A DNA stretch of 64,000 nucleotides from Roseicella sp. DB1501 (GCF_013112485.1 NZ_JABFHG010000006.1:331294-395293); one strand, 5' to 3'; positions 35,661 to 45,203 are shown, counted from the first letter of the stretch. The notes: a model not told the origin generated them from the letters alone. Made by a program: numbers and translations.

Positions 35661-36887
35661 ATGCAGACCCGTGCCGCCCTCCTTGCCCATTGCCGCGACA
35701 GGCTCGGCGCCATGCGCCGGGAAGGCCGCTACCGCGAATTCGCCCAGCTCGAGAAGCTTTCGGGCCGCTTCCCGGTCTATCGCTGGCACAGCGCGCAGGG
35801 GCCGCGCGAGGTGACGGTCTGGTCCTCCAACGATTATCTCGGCATGGGCAACCACCCGGCGGTGCGCGAGGCGGCGTCCCGCGCCGCCGCCGAGCACGGC
35901 GCCGGCGCCGGCGGCACCCGCAACATCTCCGGCACCTCGCCGCTGCATGCGGCGCTGGAGGCCGAGCTCGCCGCGCTGCACGGCAAGTCCGGCGCCCTGC
36001 TCTTCGGCTCCGGCTACATCGCCAACGACGCCGCGATCTCGGCGGTGCTGGAGGCGCTGCCCGGCTTCTGGGTCTTCTCCGACGCTAAGAACCACGCCTC
36101 GATGATCGCCGGCATGCGCCACGCCAAGGGCGCGACCCGCGTCATCTGGCAGCACAACGACCTCGCCGATCTGGAAGCCAAGCTCGCCGCCGCGCCGGCC
36201 GGGGTGCCGAAGCTCGTCGCCTTCGAGAGCGTCTATTCCATGGATGGCGACATCGCCCCGATCGGCGCCATCTGCGACCTCGCCGAGCGCCACGGCGCCA
36301 TCACCTATCTGGACGAGGTGCATGCCGTCGGCCTCTACGGCGCCGGCGGCGGCGGCATCAGCGAGCGCGACGGCGTCGCGGCGCGGGTCGACCTGATCGA
36401 GGGCACGCTGGCCAAGGGCTTCGGCGTCTTCGGCGGCTATGTCGCGGGCGAGGCCGAGCTGGTCGACTTCATCCGCAGCGTCGCCGGCGGGCTGATCTTC
36501 ACCACCGCCCTGCCGCCGGCCGTCGCCGCCGCCGCGCTGGCCAGCGTCCGCACGCTGCGGAGCGACCCCGCCCGGCGCGCGGCCCTGGCCGAGCGCGCCG
36601 CGGCGCTGAAGGCGGCGCTCGACGCCGCCGGCCTGCCGCGCATCCCGGGGCCGAGCCATATCGTCCCGGTCATGGTGGGCGAGGCGGCACTCTGCCGCGA
36701 GGTGGCACGCCGGCTGCTGGAGGAGCACGGACTCTACGCCACGCCGATCAACTATCCAACCGTGCCGCGCGGCACCGAGCGCCTGCGGCTCTGCGCCACG
36801 CCCTTCCACACCGACGCCATGATCGCCGAGCTGGTGCAGGCCCTGCGGGCCGTGCTGCCGCAGCGCCTGCCCGCTGCCGCGGCCTAG
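35661..36887 (+). CDS. hemA: 5-aminolevulinate synthase
   Basis: 408 residues, typical for alphaproteobacterial ALAS, which condenses glycine and succinyl-CoA to start haem and tetrapyrrole synthesis. Landmarks: [32 protein letters not shown] and the PLP lysine in [14 protein letters not shown] (Lys252). Start ATG 35661 begins [16 protein letters not shown], as expected. The TAG stop (36885-36887) is the first triplet of a TAGAGCAGG repeat edge, so the transcript end enters a repeat immediately. The upstream 238 bases hold no clear promoter match. Confidence 0.96.
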   Translation: MQTRAALLAHCRDRLGAMRREGRYREFAQLEKLSGRFPVYRWHSAQGPREVTVWSSNDYLGMGNHPAVREAASRAAAEHGAGAGGTRNISGTSPLHAALEAELAALHGKSGALLFGSGYIANDAAISAVLEALPGFWVFSDAKNHASMIAGMRHAKGATRVIWQHNDLADLEAKLAAAPAGVPKLVAFESVYSMDGDIAPIGAICDLAERHGAITYLDEVHAVGLYGAGGGGISERDGVAARVDLIEGTLAKGFGVFGGYVAGEAELVDFIRSVAGGLIFTTALPPAVAAAALASVRTLRSDPARRAALAERAAALKAALDAAGLPRIPGPSHIVPVMVGEAALCREVARRLLEEHGLYATPINYPTVPRGTERLRLCATPFHTDAMIAELVQALRAVLPQRLPAAAA

Positions 36888-36990
36888 AGCAGGTCCCGTT
36901 CGAGTGTTTCCACTCGAAAAAGCGGCTTTGCGGGGATCCCGGCGCCCCTTGGCCCGAGGACCGTCGCATCCTGCCGTGGCAGGGCGGTGA
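36885..36990. repeat. Composite repeat: TAGAGCAGG hairpin block plus R3-like segment (minus orientation)
   Basis: Starts at the hemA stop codon with TAGAGCAGGTCCCGTTCGAG; TTCGAGTG, a 4-base loop and CACTCGAA (36899-36918) form a hairpin. The first 22 bases repeat the minus strand of 45450-45429 with one difference. From 36919 the sequence, read on the minus strand, matches the R3 family (CCGCAAAGCCGC, GGCAGG..GCGACGG). Confidence 0.7.
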
Positions 36991-37023
36991 AGGCGGCGGC
37001 GCGGCATCCGCCCCGGACGCCGC

Positions 37024-37431
37024 CTATTCCGCCTGCATGGCCCCGTCGCTCACCGTGACGCGGGAGATGCGGCAGGCCGCGAGGTCATGCATCTCGATCG
37101 CCCGGCCATCCATCCAGACGACGCGCAGGCCGAAGCGGCCCTCGCCGGTGAAGCGCACCGGCAGGCTGGCGCCGGGGGCGAGGGTGGCCGGGGCGAGCTG
37201 GTCCGGACCCCAGCCAGGAGCGCCCATCGGCGCCAGGTAGAATTGTTCGATCGCCTGGCTCGAGGCGTTGGCCAGCCGCGCCGTGCAGCCGCCACCGCTG
37301 CCGCAACCGGCCAGCAGCGGCAGCAGGGTCAGGACGAAGGCGAGTCGCCGGCCTGCGGATTTGCCCGCCGCCGCGCGGCCGCAGGCCAAGGCGGCGAATT
37401 CCGTCGCCGGAATGCGCCGGGATTTGGTCAT
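37024..37431 (-). CDS. Small lipoprotein of unknown function
   Basis: 135 residues. A late signal (FVLTLLPLLAGCGSGGGC) has a lipobox Cys, although the N-terminal region before it is long (about 47 residues) and basic, so a later start is possible. The mature part is short and beta-like with FYLAPMGAPGWGPDQLAP, a motif seen in small exported proteins of unknown role. Start 37431 is tentative; in-frame ATGs also occur upstream up to 37518. Confidence 0.55.
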   Translation of the reverse strand: MTKSRRIPATEFAALACGRAAAGKSAGRRLAFVLTLLPLLAGCGSGGGCTARLANASSQAIEQFYLAPMGAPGWGPDQLAPATLAPGASLPVRFTGEGRFGLRVVWMDGRAIEMHDLAACRISRVTVSDGAMQAE

Positions 37432-37590
37432 GACGAGGACCTTGCCTGTGCTAGGGGCCTGTGTTCCGGGCATGGTCAGGCGGACCGGCCAGAGGGTCAA
37501 TCGGCCAGCATGGATCATATCGGGCCGACGAGGCCGGTCCGCGCGGGATCAACGGGTGGGCGCGATCCGCCGGATCGCCTACCCCATCCC

Positions 37591-37800
37591 TCAGCCGCCG
37601 AGGCTGTCGGGCTCCGGCATCTCGCGGTTCGCCCGCACCTCGCCCGCGGCATCGGCGGTCTCGGCCCAGGTATCGGTGATCATCTCGCCGGTCGGCGGGA
37701 TATCCGGGCCGTCCGCTGGCGGCCGGGCCGAGGCCGCCGACATCGAGGACGGCGCTGCGGCCGGTTGAGGCAGGCTCGGCGTCTGGTGCGGATCAGGCAT
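37591..37800 (-). CDS. Small Pro-rich hypothetical protein
   Basis: 69 residues, no membrane helix, rich in Pro, Ala, Ser and acidic residues (MPDPHQTPSLPQPAAAPSS at the start). The ATG at 37800 is supported by GGGAGG seven bases upstream, better than any upstream start in this frame. No family is recognised. It looks disordered. Confidence 0.5.
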   Translation of the reverse strand: MPDPHQTPSLPQPAAAPSSMSAASARPPADGPDIPPTGEMITDTWAETADAAGEVRANREMPEPDSLGG

Positions 37801-37924
37801 CGGCACCTCCCGTTCGTGGTGTCCCATTGCAGGAAACGCCACACACCGGCGGTTGTTGCCCGCCGCGCGTCACGCCGCCGGCGAAGGCACCGGGCCGTTT
37901 CCCACAGCCGGTGGCTGCCGAGCC

Positions 37925-38923
37925 CTATCCGGCCGCCCCGCCGCGGCGGGCGGTGGAGCCGCGCAGCACGCAACACCCGCTCAGCATCACCTTGCGGACC
38001 GGCGCCCCGGGCGTGCGCAGCCGCTCGAAGAGCAGCGCCATCGCCATCCGCCCGATCTCGGCCAGGGGCTGCTCGATGACCGTCAGGCTGGGCTCCACCA
38101 GCCCGGTCCAGTCCTCGTTGTCGAAGCCGGCCAGGGCCAGGTCGGCCGGGATGCGCAGCCCCGCCGCGCGGGTCGCGCGCAGCACGCCCATCAGCAGCAG
38201 GGAATTGCTGACCATCACCGCCTCCGGCAACGGCCCCTCCTCCCGCAGTGCGGCGAAGCCCTGCTCGGCCGCCGCCACCTGCGGCAGCACGAAGCGCTCC
38301 CGCACCGGCAGGCCATGCCGCGCCATGGCGGCCCGGTAGCCCTCGGCGCGCTCGATGCCGGTGCCGCTGGTCCGGCCGAACAGGCCGGCGATGCGGCGAT
38401 AGCCCTGCGCCACCAGATGGTCGACCAGCATGGCGCTGGCGGCGTGGTTGTCGAGCAGCACGCTGTCGAAGAGCCCGGGCGGCCCGGCGCGGTCGATCAG
38501 CACCACCGGCACCTCCGGCCGCTCCGTCGCCAGCCGCTCGGCAGTGACGCGGGTCGGCGCCAGGATCACGCCGGTGACCCGCTCCTCCTGCATCAGGCGG
38601 AGATAGATCGCCTCGCGCGCCGGGTCCTCGCCGGTGTTGCAGAGGATGACGCGCAGCCCGGCCTGGTAGGCGGCCTCCTCCACCGCCCGGGCGAGGCCAG
38701 TGAAAAAGGGGTTGCCGATATCGGCGACGACCAAGCCGATGGTGCCGCTCTCCTGCGAGCGCAGCCGGCGGGCGGCGAGATTCGGCCGGTAGCCGGTGGC
38801 GCGCACCGCCTCCAGCACCTGGGCCCGCAGCGCCGCGCTGACCGGCCCCTTGCCGAGGGCGCGCGAGACGGTGGCCGGGGAGACGCCGGCGGCGCGGGCG
38901 ACATCCTTGATGCTCGCCGTCAC
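37925..38923 (-). CDS. LacI-family regulator of the fructose PTS operon (FruR-like)
   Basis: 332 residues. The N-terminal helix-turn-helix SIKDVARAAGVSPATVSRAL and hinge are typical LacI/GalR. The remainder is the periplasmic-binding-like sensor (GTIGLVVADIGNPFFTGLAR, ALAGFDNEDW). It is divergent from fruB-fruK-fruA, whose promoter holds a near-perfect LacI-type operator, so it most likely represses that operon and is released by a phosphorylated fructose derivative, as known for FruR/Cra relatives. The effector is inferred. Confidence 0.88.
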   Translation of the reverse strand: MTASIKDVARAAGVSPATVSRALGKGPVSAALRAQVLEAVRATGYRPNLAARRLRSQESGTIGLVVADIGNPFFTGLARAVEEAAYQAGLRVILCNTGEDPAREAIYLRLMQEERVTGVILAPTRVTAERLATERPEVPVVLIDRAGPPGLFDSVLLDNHAASAMLVDHLVAQGYRRIAGLFGRTSGTGIERAEGYRAAMARHGLPVRERFVLPQVAAAEQGFAALREEGPLPEAVMVSNSLLLMGVLRATRAAGLRIPADLALAGFDNEDWTGLVEPSLTVIEQPLAEIGRMAMALLFERLRTPGAPVRKVMLSGCCVLRGSTARRGGAAG

Positions 38924-39087
38924 GCGGCGCGTCCCCGCGCGTTGCCCCCCGTAACGGGGCGCGGCGGACTGCGGAACCGCCGGCGGGACGGAAGGGGCTG
39001 TGAGATCGGTTTCACCATCTGATCCCTAGATAACCCCAGCCTTTTCTTGGCCTCAAGCCCGTTCCCAACTATGACCAGCGAAATTCT

Positions 39088-39116
39088 TTGACAAGATGAC
39101 TGAGAACGTTTTCATT
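39088..39116 (+). promoter_or_regulatory. fruB promoter with LacI-family operator
   Basis: TTGACA (39088-39093) is a consensus -35 box; with a 17-base spacer, TTCATT (39111-39116) is a fair -10 box. TGAGAACGTTTTCA at 39101-39114, a palindrome with one mismatch and the central CG typical of LacI-family sites, covers the spacer and -10 box. Binding there would block transcription. The start would fall near 39123, so the coding start must lie downstream, supporting ATG 39147. Confidence 0.75.
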
Positions 39117-39146
39117 GGCTGCAACAAGCCAGGCAGGAACGTCCCC

Positions 39147-41687
39147 ATGGCCTCAGCCGCCTCCATGCCGATCGCCCGCGAGCTCGTCCGGCTCAATGCC
39201 CGTCCGGCCGACAAATCCGCCGCCATCGCGGAGGCGGGGCAGCTCCTCGCCGCCGCCGGCTGCGTCGACCCTGCCTATGCCGCCAGCATGGCGCGGCGCG
39301 AGCAGGCGGCGAACACCTTCCTCGGCCATGGCGTCGCCATCCCGCACGGCCTGGGCGAGGACCGCGGCCTGGTCCGCCGCAACGGCCTCGCCATCCTGCA
39401 GATCCGCGACGGCATCGCATGGAATCCCGGACAGGTGGCGCATCTCGTCATCGGCATCGCCGCCGCCTCGGACGAGCACATCGCCATCCTCCGCCGCCTA
39501 ACCCGCCTGCTGAACGACCCGGCGGCGCTGCAATCCCTTTTCACCACCGACGACCCGGAGGCGATCATCGCCGCCCTCGGCACCGAGCCGGCCGCGGCGC
39601 CGCAGGCCGCCCCGGCCCGGGACCTCGCCGAGCGCTTCGACTGGGTGGTGGACTACCCGGCCGGGCTGCATGCCCGCCCCGCCACCCGCTGGGTCGAGGC
39701 GGCGCGCGCCACCGGCTGCCGCGTGCAGGTGCGGCATGGCGAGCAGGCGGCGGAGGCGACGGCGCTGGTCGGGCTGCTGCAGCTTGGCCTCCGGCCCGGC
39801 GACCGCATCACCGTCTCGGCCGAAGGGCGCGACGCCGCCGCCGCGCTGGCCCGGCTGCGCGCCACCATCACCGGCCTCAGCGCGCAGGAGAAGGCGGATG
39901 CGGCGCTCGCCGCCCAGCGCGCCGCCGCGCCGGCGCGCGGCTGGGAGCCGGCCGGCCAGCTCCTCGCCCTGGCCGGCATCGGCGCCAGCCCCGGCCTCGC
40001 CATCGGCCGCGTGCACGTGCTGACCCAGGCCGAGGCGGCGATCCCCGACACGCCGTTGCCGCTGGCCGAGGGCGGCGCCCGGCTGGAGGCGGCGATCCGC
40101 GCCACGCGCGCCCAGCTCAAGGCGCTGGAGGACGACACCGCCCGTCGCCTCGGTCCCGGCGAGGCGGCCATCTTCCGCGCCCATGCCGGGCTGCTGGACG
40201 ACCCCGACCTGATCACCCGCACCTGCCAGCTCATGGTGGAAGGCCATGGCCTCGCCTGGTCCTGGCACCAGGCGGTGGAGCGGGTGGCGGGCAGCCTCGC
40301 CGCGCTCGGCAATCCGGTGCTGGCCGGCCGCGCCGCCGATCTGCGCGATGTCGGCCGCCGGGTGCTGGCGCAGATCGACCCGACCCTGACTGGCGGCTCC
40401 CTGGCCTCCCTGCCGGAGGGGCCGGTGATCCTCGTCGCCGAGGATCTGGCGCCCTCCGACACCGCCGGGCTCGACCCGAAGCGGGTGGTCGGCCTGGCGA
40501 CGGCGGCGGGCGGCCCGACCTCGCACACCGCGATCCTCGCCCGCACCCTCGGCCTGCCGGCCATGGTGGCGGGCGGCGCCGCGCTGCTCGATCTGCCGCC
40601 GGGCACCGAGGCGGTGCTGGATGGCGGCGCCGGGCGGCTGCACCTCTCGCCCGGCGAGGCGGATCTCGCCTCGGCCCGCGCCCTCCTCGCGGCGCAGGCG
40701 GAGCAGAGGGCGCGCGAGGCGGCGCTGCGGGCCGAGCCGGCGGTGACGCGCGACGGCCACCGCACCGAAATCGCGGCCAATATCAACACGCCGGACCAGG
40801 CCGGCTTCGCCCTCGCCCAGGGGGCCGAGGGCGTCGGGCTGATGCGGACCGAGTTCCTCTTCCTCGAGCGCGGCGACACGCCGGACGAGGCGGACCAGTA
40901 CGCCATCTACCGCGCCATGCTGGAGGCGCTGCAGGGCCGGCCGCTGATCGTCCGCGCCCTCGATATCGGCGGCGACAAGCAGGTGCCGCATCTGCGCCTG
41001 CCGGTGGAGGCGAACCCCTTCCTCGGCGTCCGCGGCGCCCGGCTGCTGCTGCGCCGCCCCGACCTGATGGAGCCGCAGCTCCGCGCCCTCTACCGCGCCG
41101 CCGCGGCGGGCGGGCCGCTCTCCATCATGTTCCCCATGGTGACCTCGGTGCCGGAGGTGATCGCGCTGCGCGCCGCCTGCGAGCGCGTCCGCGCCGAGCT
41201 CGGCGCGCCCGAGGTGCCGCTCGGCATCATGGTCGAGGTACCGGCCGCGGCGGTGCAGGCCGATGCGCTGGCCCGGCATGTCGACTTCTTCTCCGTCGGC
41301 ACCAACGACCTGACGCAGTACACCCTGGCGATCGACCGGCAGAATCCCGACCTCGCCGCCGAGGCGGACAGCCTGCATCCCGCGGTGCTGCGGCTGATCG
41401 GCCAGACGGTCGAGGCGGCGACGCGGCACGGGCGCTGGGTCGGCGTCTGCGGCGGCCTCGCCGGCGAGCCCTTCGGCGCCGCCCTGCTGGCCGGGCTGGG
41501 CGTCGCCGAGCTGTCGATGACGCCGCGCGACATCCCGGCGGTGAAGGCGGCGCTGCGCGGCGCCGCCATCGCCGGGCTGCGCGAGCTCGCCGCCCGCGCC
41601 CTCGCCTGCGGCACCGCCGAGGAGGTGCGGGCGCTGGAACCGGCGCTGCGCGCCATGACGCAGCCCGCCTCGCAGGCGGCCGCCTGA
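39147..41687 (+). CDS. fruB: Fused fructose PTS phosphocarrier: EIIA-HPr-enzyme I
   Basis: 846 residues in three modules. EIIA-Fru is at about 1-145 with phospho-His67 in GHGVAIPHG. HPr is at about 165-245 with His175 in GLHARPATRW. Enzyme I is from about 270, with His460 in GGPTSHTAILAR, then VGLMRTEFLFLER, a FFSVGTNDLTQYTL active loop and VCGGLAGEP. It takes phosphate from PEP and hands it through to FruA. ATG 39147 is chosen over an in-frame ATG at 39096, which lies within the promoter. fruK overlaps its stop. Confidence 0.96.
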   Translation: MASAASMPIARELVRLNARPADKSAAIAEAGQLLAAAGCVDPAYAASMARREQAANTFLGHGVAIPHGLGEDRGLVRRNGLAILQIRDGIAWNPGQVAHLVIGIAAASDEHIAILRRLTRLLNDPAALQSLFTTDDPEAIIAALGTEPAAAPQAAPARDLAERFDWVVDYPAGLHARPATRWVEAARATGCRVQVRHGEQAAEATALVGLLQLGLRPGDRITVSAEGRDAAAALARLRATITGLSAQEKADAALAAQRAAAPARGWEPAGQLLALAGIGASPGLAIGRVHVLTQAEAAIPDTPLPLAEGGARLEAAIRATRAQLKALEDDTARRLGPGEAAIFRAHAGLLDDPDLITRTCQLMVEGHGLAWSWHQAVERVAGSLAALGNPVLAGRAADLRDVGRRVLAQIDPTLTGGSLASLPEGPVILVAEDLAPSDTAGLDPKRVVGLATAAGGPTSHTAILARTLGLPAMVAGGAALLDLPPGTEAVLDGGAGRLHLSPGEADLASARALLAAQAEQRAREAALRAEPAVTRDGHRTEIAANINTPDQAGFALAQGAEGVGLMRTEFLFLERGDTPDEADQYAIYRAMLEALQGRPLIVRALDIGGDKQVPHLRLPVEANPFLGVRGARLLLRRPDLMEPQLRALYRAAAAGGPLSIMFPMVTSVPEVIALRAACERVRAELGAPEVPLGIMVEVPAAAVQADALARHVDFFSVGTNDLTQYTLAIDRQNPDLAAEADSLHPAVLRLIGQTVEAATRHGRWVGVCGGLAGEPFGAALLAGLGVAELSMTPRDIPAVKAALRGAAIAGLRELAARALACGTAEEVRALEPALRAMTQPASQAAA

Positions 41688-42634
41688 TGGCCGCGCCCTT
41701 CGTCACCCTCTCCCTGAACCCGGCGATCGACCAGACCGTGGTGCTGGAGGCGCTCAGGCCCGGCGCGGTGAACCTCGCCCGCGACAGCCTGCGCCATGCC
41801 GGCGGCAAGGGCATCAACGTCGCCGCCTGCCTCGCCGACTGGGGCGCGTTCGTCACCGCCACCGGCTTGCTGGGCGAGGCGAATGACGCGCCCTTCCGCG
41901 CCCTCTTCGCCGCCCGCGGCATCGCCGATTGCTGCATCCGCATCCCCGGCGAGACGCGCACCAACATCAAGCTGCTGGACGAGGCGAAGGGCGACACCAC
42001 GGACATCAACCTCCCCGGCAGCCCGCCCTCGCCCGAGGCGCTCGACCAGGCCCTGGCCGCGCTGCATGCGGCGACCGGCCCGGGCACCACCGCGGTGCTC
42101 TCCGGCAGCCTGCCGCCGGGCCTCGCCGCCGAGACCTATGCCGACCTCACCGGCCTGCTCGTCGAGCAGGGCGCGCGCGTCGTGGTCGATGCCAGCGGCG
42201 CGGCGCTGTCCGCCGTGCTGGCCGGCCCGGTGATGCCGCATGCGGTGAAGCCGAACCGGCACGAGCTGGAGGGCTGGGCCGGGCATGCGCTGTCCGACCG
42301 CGCCGCGCTGTTGGCCGTCGCCCGCGCCCTCATCGCGCGCGGCATCGGCCTCGTCACCGTCTCGCTCGGCGCCGAGGGCGCGCTCTTCGTCACCGTCGAG
42401 GCCGCGGTGCTGGTCCACCCGCCGGAGATCGCCGTCGCCAGCAGCGTCGGCGCCGGGGATGCGATGGTGGCCGGCCTCGCCGCCGGCCTGGCCGAGACGC
42501 TGCCGCTGCCGGCGCTCGCCTGCCGCGCCACCGCCTTCGCCGCCGCCAAGCTGCAGCGCCCCGGTGCGCAGCTCCCCGGCCGCGCCGCGGTGGAGGCGAT
42601 CGCCGCCGGGCTGCGGGCCGAGCCGCTCGATTGA
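41687..42634 (+). CDS. fruK: 1-phosphofructokinase
   Basis: 315 residues of the PfkB/ribokinase family. LSLNPAIDQTVVLEAL and the GGKGINVA motif at the N-terminus and the catalytic SVGAGDAMVAG near the C-terminus are diagnostic. It phosphorylates fructose 1-phosphate to fructose 1,6-bisphosphate. The ATG shares its A with the fruB TGA. The stop TGA (42632-42634) is the start of an R2 repeat, which separates fruK from fruA by 212 bases. Confidence 0.95.
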   Translation: MAAPFVTLSLNPAIDQTVVLEALRPGAVNLARDSLRHAGGKGINVAACLADWGAFVTATGLLGEANDAPFRALFAARGIADCCIRIPGETRTNIKLLDEAKGDTTDINLPGSPPSPEALDQALAALHAATGPGTTAVLSGSLPPGLAAETYADLTGLLVEQGARVVVDASGAALSAVLAGPVMPHAVKPNRHELEGWAGHALSDRAALLAVARALIARGIGLVTVSLGAEGALFVTVEAAVLVHPPEIAVASSVGAGDAMVAGLAAGLAETLPLPALACRATAFAAAKLQRPGAQLPGRAAVEAIAAGLRAEPLD

Positions 42635-42787
42635 TGGCGATCCGCAGCAATGCTTGCGCATCGCTGCAGCCTCAATCGCCGGCGCTGCCCTTGGCAGCCT
42701 GGCTTCGCGGCGTCGCGCCCTTTGGCGCGCCAAAGGGTGCGACCCGCGGCGCCCATCCGGGCGCTCAGCCGGCGGCGCCGGCGGCAT
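42632..42787 (+). repeat. R2 dispersed repeat, copy 1, beginning at the fruK stop codon
   Basis: From the TGA of fruK, ATTGATGGCGATCCGCAG and GGCTTCGCGGCGTCGCGCCC match the minus strand of 52673-52517 across about 150 bases. Both copies share GCGCATC, CGATCGCCGGCGC-like, GGCGCGCCAA and GGGCGCTCAGCCGGC, and both start at a stop codon. It could be read in one frame (MLAHRCSLNRRRCPW) but this is more likely the palindromic repeat. Confidence 0.75.
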
Positions 42788-42846
42788 GAAGGTCGAACGT
42801 CATCTGGGCCGGTGTGGCCGCCGCCCCAGGATCCAGGGAGGAACGG

Positions 42847-44592
42847 ATGTCCGGAGTGATCGCGGTGGTCGAGGCGGGCGACAGCCCGGTCCAGGCCATG
42901 CTGGCGGCCGAGGCGCTGCGCCAGGCGGCGCGGCGCGGCGGCAGGGAGTTCGCCGTCGAGGTGCGGATCGGGCATGGCGTGCTCTCGCCGCTGCCGGCCA
43001 GCCCCGAGGCGGAGGCGCTGCTGCTGGTCGGTGAGGCGGCGCAGGCGCCGGCCGGGCTCGACCGGCTGGGCGCGGTGCGGGCGCGCATCGAGGAGGTGCT
43101 GGCCGATGCCGGCGCCGTCCTCGCCCGCGCCCTGCCGGCGGCCCCCGGCGCGGCAGCCCCCGCCACCGGGACGGAGGCCGCGCCGGCGGCCGGCCGCCGC
43201 ATCGTCGCCATCACCTCCTGCCCCACCGGCATCGCCCACACCTTCATGGCCGCCGAGGGGCTGGAGGGGGCGGCGAAGGCGCTCGGGCATTCCATCCGGG
43301 TCGAGACCCAGGGCTCGGTCGGCGCGCAGAACGCACTGACGCCGGCCGAGATCGCCGCCGCCGATCTGGTGCTGATCGCCGCCGACACCCAGGTCGACCT
43401 GTCGCGCTTCGCCGGCAAGAAGGTGTTCCTCAGCGGCACCAAGCCGGCGATCAATGACGGCCAGGCGCTGATCGCCCGCGCCTTCGCCGAGGCGAAGCCG
43501 CAAGGGGCGGCCGGGGGCGGCGCCGGCGAGGCGGCCGCGGCGGGGAGCGCCGCGCCGGGCAAGACGCCGCTCAGCGGCCCCTACAAGCATCTGATGACCG
43601 GCGTTTCCTACATGCTGCCCTTCACCGTCGCCGGCGGGCTGCTCATCGCCCTCGCCTTCGCCCTGGGCGGCATCTACGTCTATGACGACGCGCATCGCGA
43701 CACGCTGGGCGGCGCGCTGTTCCAGATCGGCGGTCGCGCCGCGCTGGCGCTGATGGTGCCGGCGCTGGCCGGCTACATCGCCTATTCCATCGCCGACCGG
43801 CCGGGCATTGCACCCGGGATGATCGGCGGCATGATCGCGGCGCAGCTCAATGCCGGCTTCCTCGGCGGCATCGTCGCCGGCTTCGTCGCCGGCTATTCGG
43901 TCGCCTGGCTGAACCGCGCGCTGCGGCTGCCGCGGACGCTGGAGGGGCTGAAGCCGGTGCTGATCCTGCCGGTGCTCGGGGCGCTGATCACCGGCCTGCT
44001 GATGATCTATGTCGCGGGCGGGCCGGTCGCGGCGGCGCTCGCCTGGCTGACCGAGTTCCTGCGCGGCATGCAGGGCAGCGCCGCCATCCTGCTCGGCCTG
44101 CTGATCGGCGCGATGATGGCCTTCGACATGGGCGGGCCGGTGAACAAGGCGGCCTATGCCTTCTCGACCGGGCTGCTGGCGAGTTCCGTCTACAGCCCGA
44201 TGGCGGCCGCCATGGTCGCCGGCATGACCCCGCCGCTCGGCCTGGCGCTCGCCGCCTTCCTCTTCCGCGACCGCTTCAGCCTCGAGGAGCGGGAGGCGGC
44301 GCCGGCGGCAGGGGTGCTCGGCCTCGCCTTCATCTCCGAGGGCGCGATCCCCTTTGCCGCCAAGGACCCGTTGCGGGTGATCCCGGCGCTGGTCCTCGGC
44401 TCGGCCGTCGCGGGCGCCATCTCCATGGCGGTCGGCGCCGAGCTCCGGGTGCCGCATGGCGGCGTCTTCGTGCTGCCGATCCCGAATGCGGTGTCGCATC
44501 TCGGCGGCTATGTGGTGGCGCTGCTGGCCGGCACGGTGGTGACGGCGCTGGCGGTGCGGCTGTTCAAGCGCCCTGCCGCGGCACCGGCCTGA
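42847..44592 (+). CDS. fruA: Fructose PTS permease, EIIB'BC component
   Basis: 581 residues. A degenerate IIB' domain (about 1-100), then the active IIB with phospho-Cys125 in AITSCPTGIAHTF, an Ala/Gly linker (about 215-240) and a IIC membrane domain of about ten helices (LMTGVSYMLPFTVAGGLLIA; GGPVNKAAYAF). It imports fructose as fructose 1-phosphate. AGGGAGGAA precedes ATG 42847. The operon order regulator // fruB-fruK-fruA is the usual one. Confidence 0.96.
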   Translation: MSGVIAVVEAGDSPVQAMLAAEALRQAARRGGREFAVEVRIGHGVLSPLPASPEAEALLLVGEAAQAPAGLDRLGAVRARIEEVLADAGAVLARALPAAPGAAAPATGTEAAPAAGRRIVAITSCPTGIAHTFMAAEGLEGAAKALGHSIRVETQGSVGAQNALTPAEIAAADLVLIAADTQVDLSRFAGKKVFLSGTKPAINDGQALIARAFAEAKPQGAAGGGAGEAAAAGSAAPGKTPLSGPYKHLMTGVSYMLPFTVAGGLLIALAFALGGIYVYDDAHRDTLGGALFQIGGRAALALMVPALAGYIAYSIADRPGIAPGMIGGMIAAQLNAGFLGGIVAGFVAGYSVAWLNRALRLPRTLEGLKPVLILPVLGALITGLLMIYVAGGPVAAALAWLTEFLRGMQGSAAILLGLLIGAMMAFDMGGPVNKAAYAFSTGLLASSVYSPMAAAMVAGMTPPLGLALAAFLFRDRFSLEEREAAPAAGVLGLAFISEGAIPFAAKDPLRVIPALVLGSAVAGAISMAVGAELRVPHGGVFVLPIPNAVSHLGGYVVALLAGTVVTALAVRLFKRPAAAPA

Positions 44593-44616
44593 TTGCGCGC
44601 ATCGACGTCGCACCCT

Positions 44617-44722
44617 GTCGCTGCCCTGCCGTGGCTTCGCCACGGCAGGCTGTGACGCCCCTCGCAGCCCGAGGGACTCGATGGGGCCCCACTGACGGCG
44701 CGCAGCGACGTCGTGGAGATCA
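44617..44722 (+). repeat. R3 dispersed repeat, copy 1, ending at the crcB stop codon
   Basis: CCTGCCGTGGC-TTC-GCCACGGCAGG (44625-44649) is a perfect 11-bp hairpin, followed by CTGTGACG, GAGGGAC, GGGGCCCC and GGCGCGCAGCGACGTCGTGG. The right edge meets the crcB stop: on the minus strand TGATCTCCACGACG. It aligns well with 55551-55673 and partly with 45468-45582 and 36919-36990. Confidence 0.8.
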
Positions 44723-45151
44723 GCCCTCCTCCTCGATCGCCGCCTGTACGATCGGCACCGCCCCGCCATTCATCTGCGCCGCCAGCGCATGGCCGAGCGC
44801 GACGCCGGCGACGCAGAGCGCCACCGAGGCCAGGATGTTCACGCCCGCCCGCAGCACCGCGCCGCTGCGCAGCAGGTCGAGCGTCTGCAGGCTGAAGGAA
44901 GAGAAGGTCGTATAGCCGCCGCAGAAGCCGATCATGACGAAGAGCCGCAGGTTCTCCGAGACCGGGTAGCGGCCATGGGCCAGCGTCAGCGTGCCGAAGA
45001 GCCCGATGAGGAAGGAGCCAGTGACGTTGATGATGATCGTGCCCCAGGGCAGCTCGCGGCTGATGGGCAGGGCCAGCACCGAGACGGCATAGCGGGCCAG
45101 GGTGCCGAACGCGCCCCCGAGCATGACGATGAGGCAGGTGGCGAAGGACAT
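44720..45151 (-). CDS. crcB: Fluoride channel Fluc/CrcB
   Basis: 143 residues with four membrane helices. GGAFGTLARYAVSVL, WGTIIINVTGSFLIGLFGTL and GFCGGYTTFSSFSLQTL carry the conserved Asn, Thr/Phe-box residues of Fluc channels, which export fluoride as dual-topology dimers. Start 45151 has GGAG upstream. Expression is very likely controlled by the fluoride riboswitch and terminator at 45181-45299 on the same strand, an independent confirmation of function. Confidence 0.95.
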   Translation of the reverse strand: MSFATCLIVMLGGAFGTLARYAVSVLALPISRELPWGTIIINVTGSFLIGLFGTLTLAHGRYPVSENLRLFVMIGFCGGYTTFSSFSLQTLDLLRSGAVLRAGVNILASVALCVAGVALGHALAAQMNGGAVPIVQAAIEEEG

Positions 45152-45180
45152 GCGCGCTCCGTGACATCGGGCGGGCATGG

Positions 45181-45203
45181 AAAAGCCCGCCGGGCGGCGG
45201 GCT
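45181..45203 (-). terminator. Intrinsic terminator in the crcB leader
   Basis: On the minus strand AGCCCGCCGCCCGGCGGGCT is followed by TTTT: a 7-8-bp GC stem with a T-tract, 30 bases before the crcB start. It lies downstream of the fluoride aptamer, so it is the likely expression platform. Confidence 0.8.

Noticed and set aside
39096..39146. Upstream ATG (39096) as fruB start
   Set aside because: It lies between the -35 and -10 boxes, so it would not be transcribed.
42650..42859. Small protein encoded by R2 copy 1
   Set aside because: A similar frame is open in the other copy, but there is no ribosome binding site and the conservation follows the DNA palindromes; kept as a repeat.
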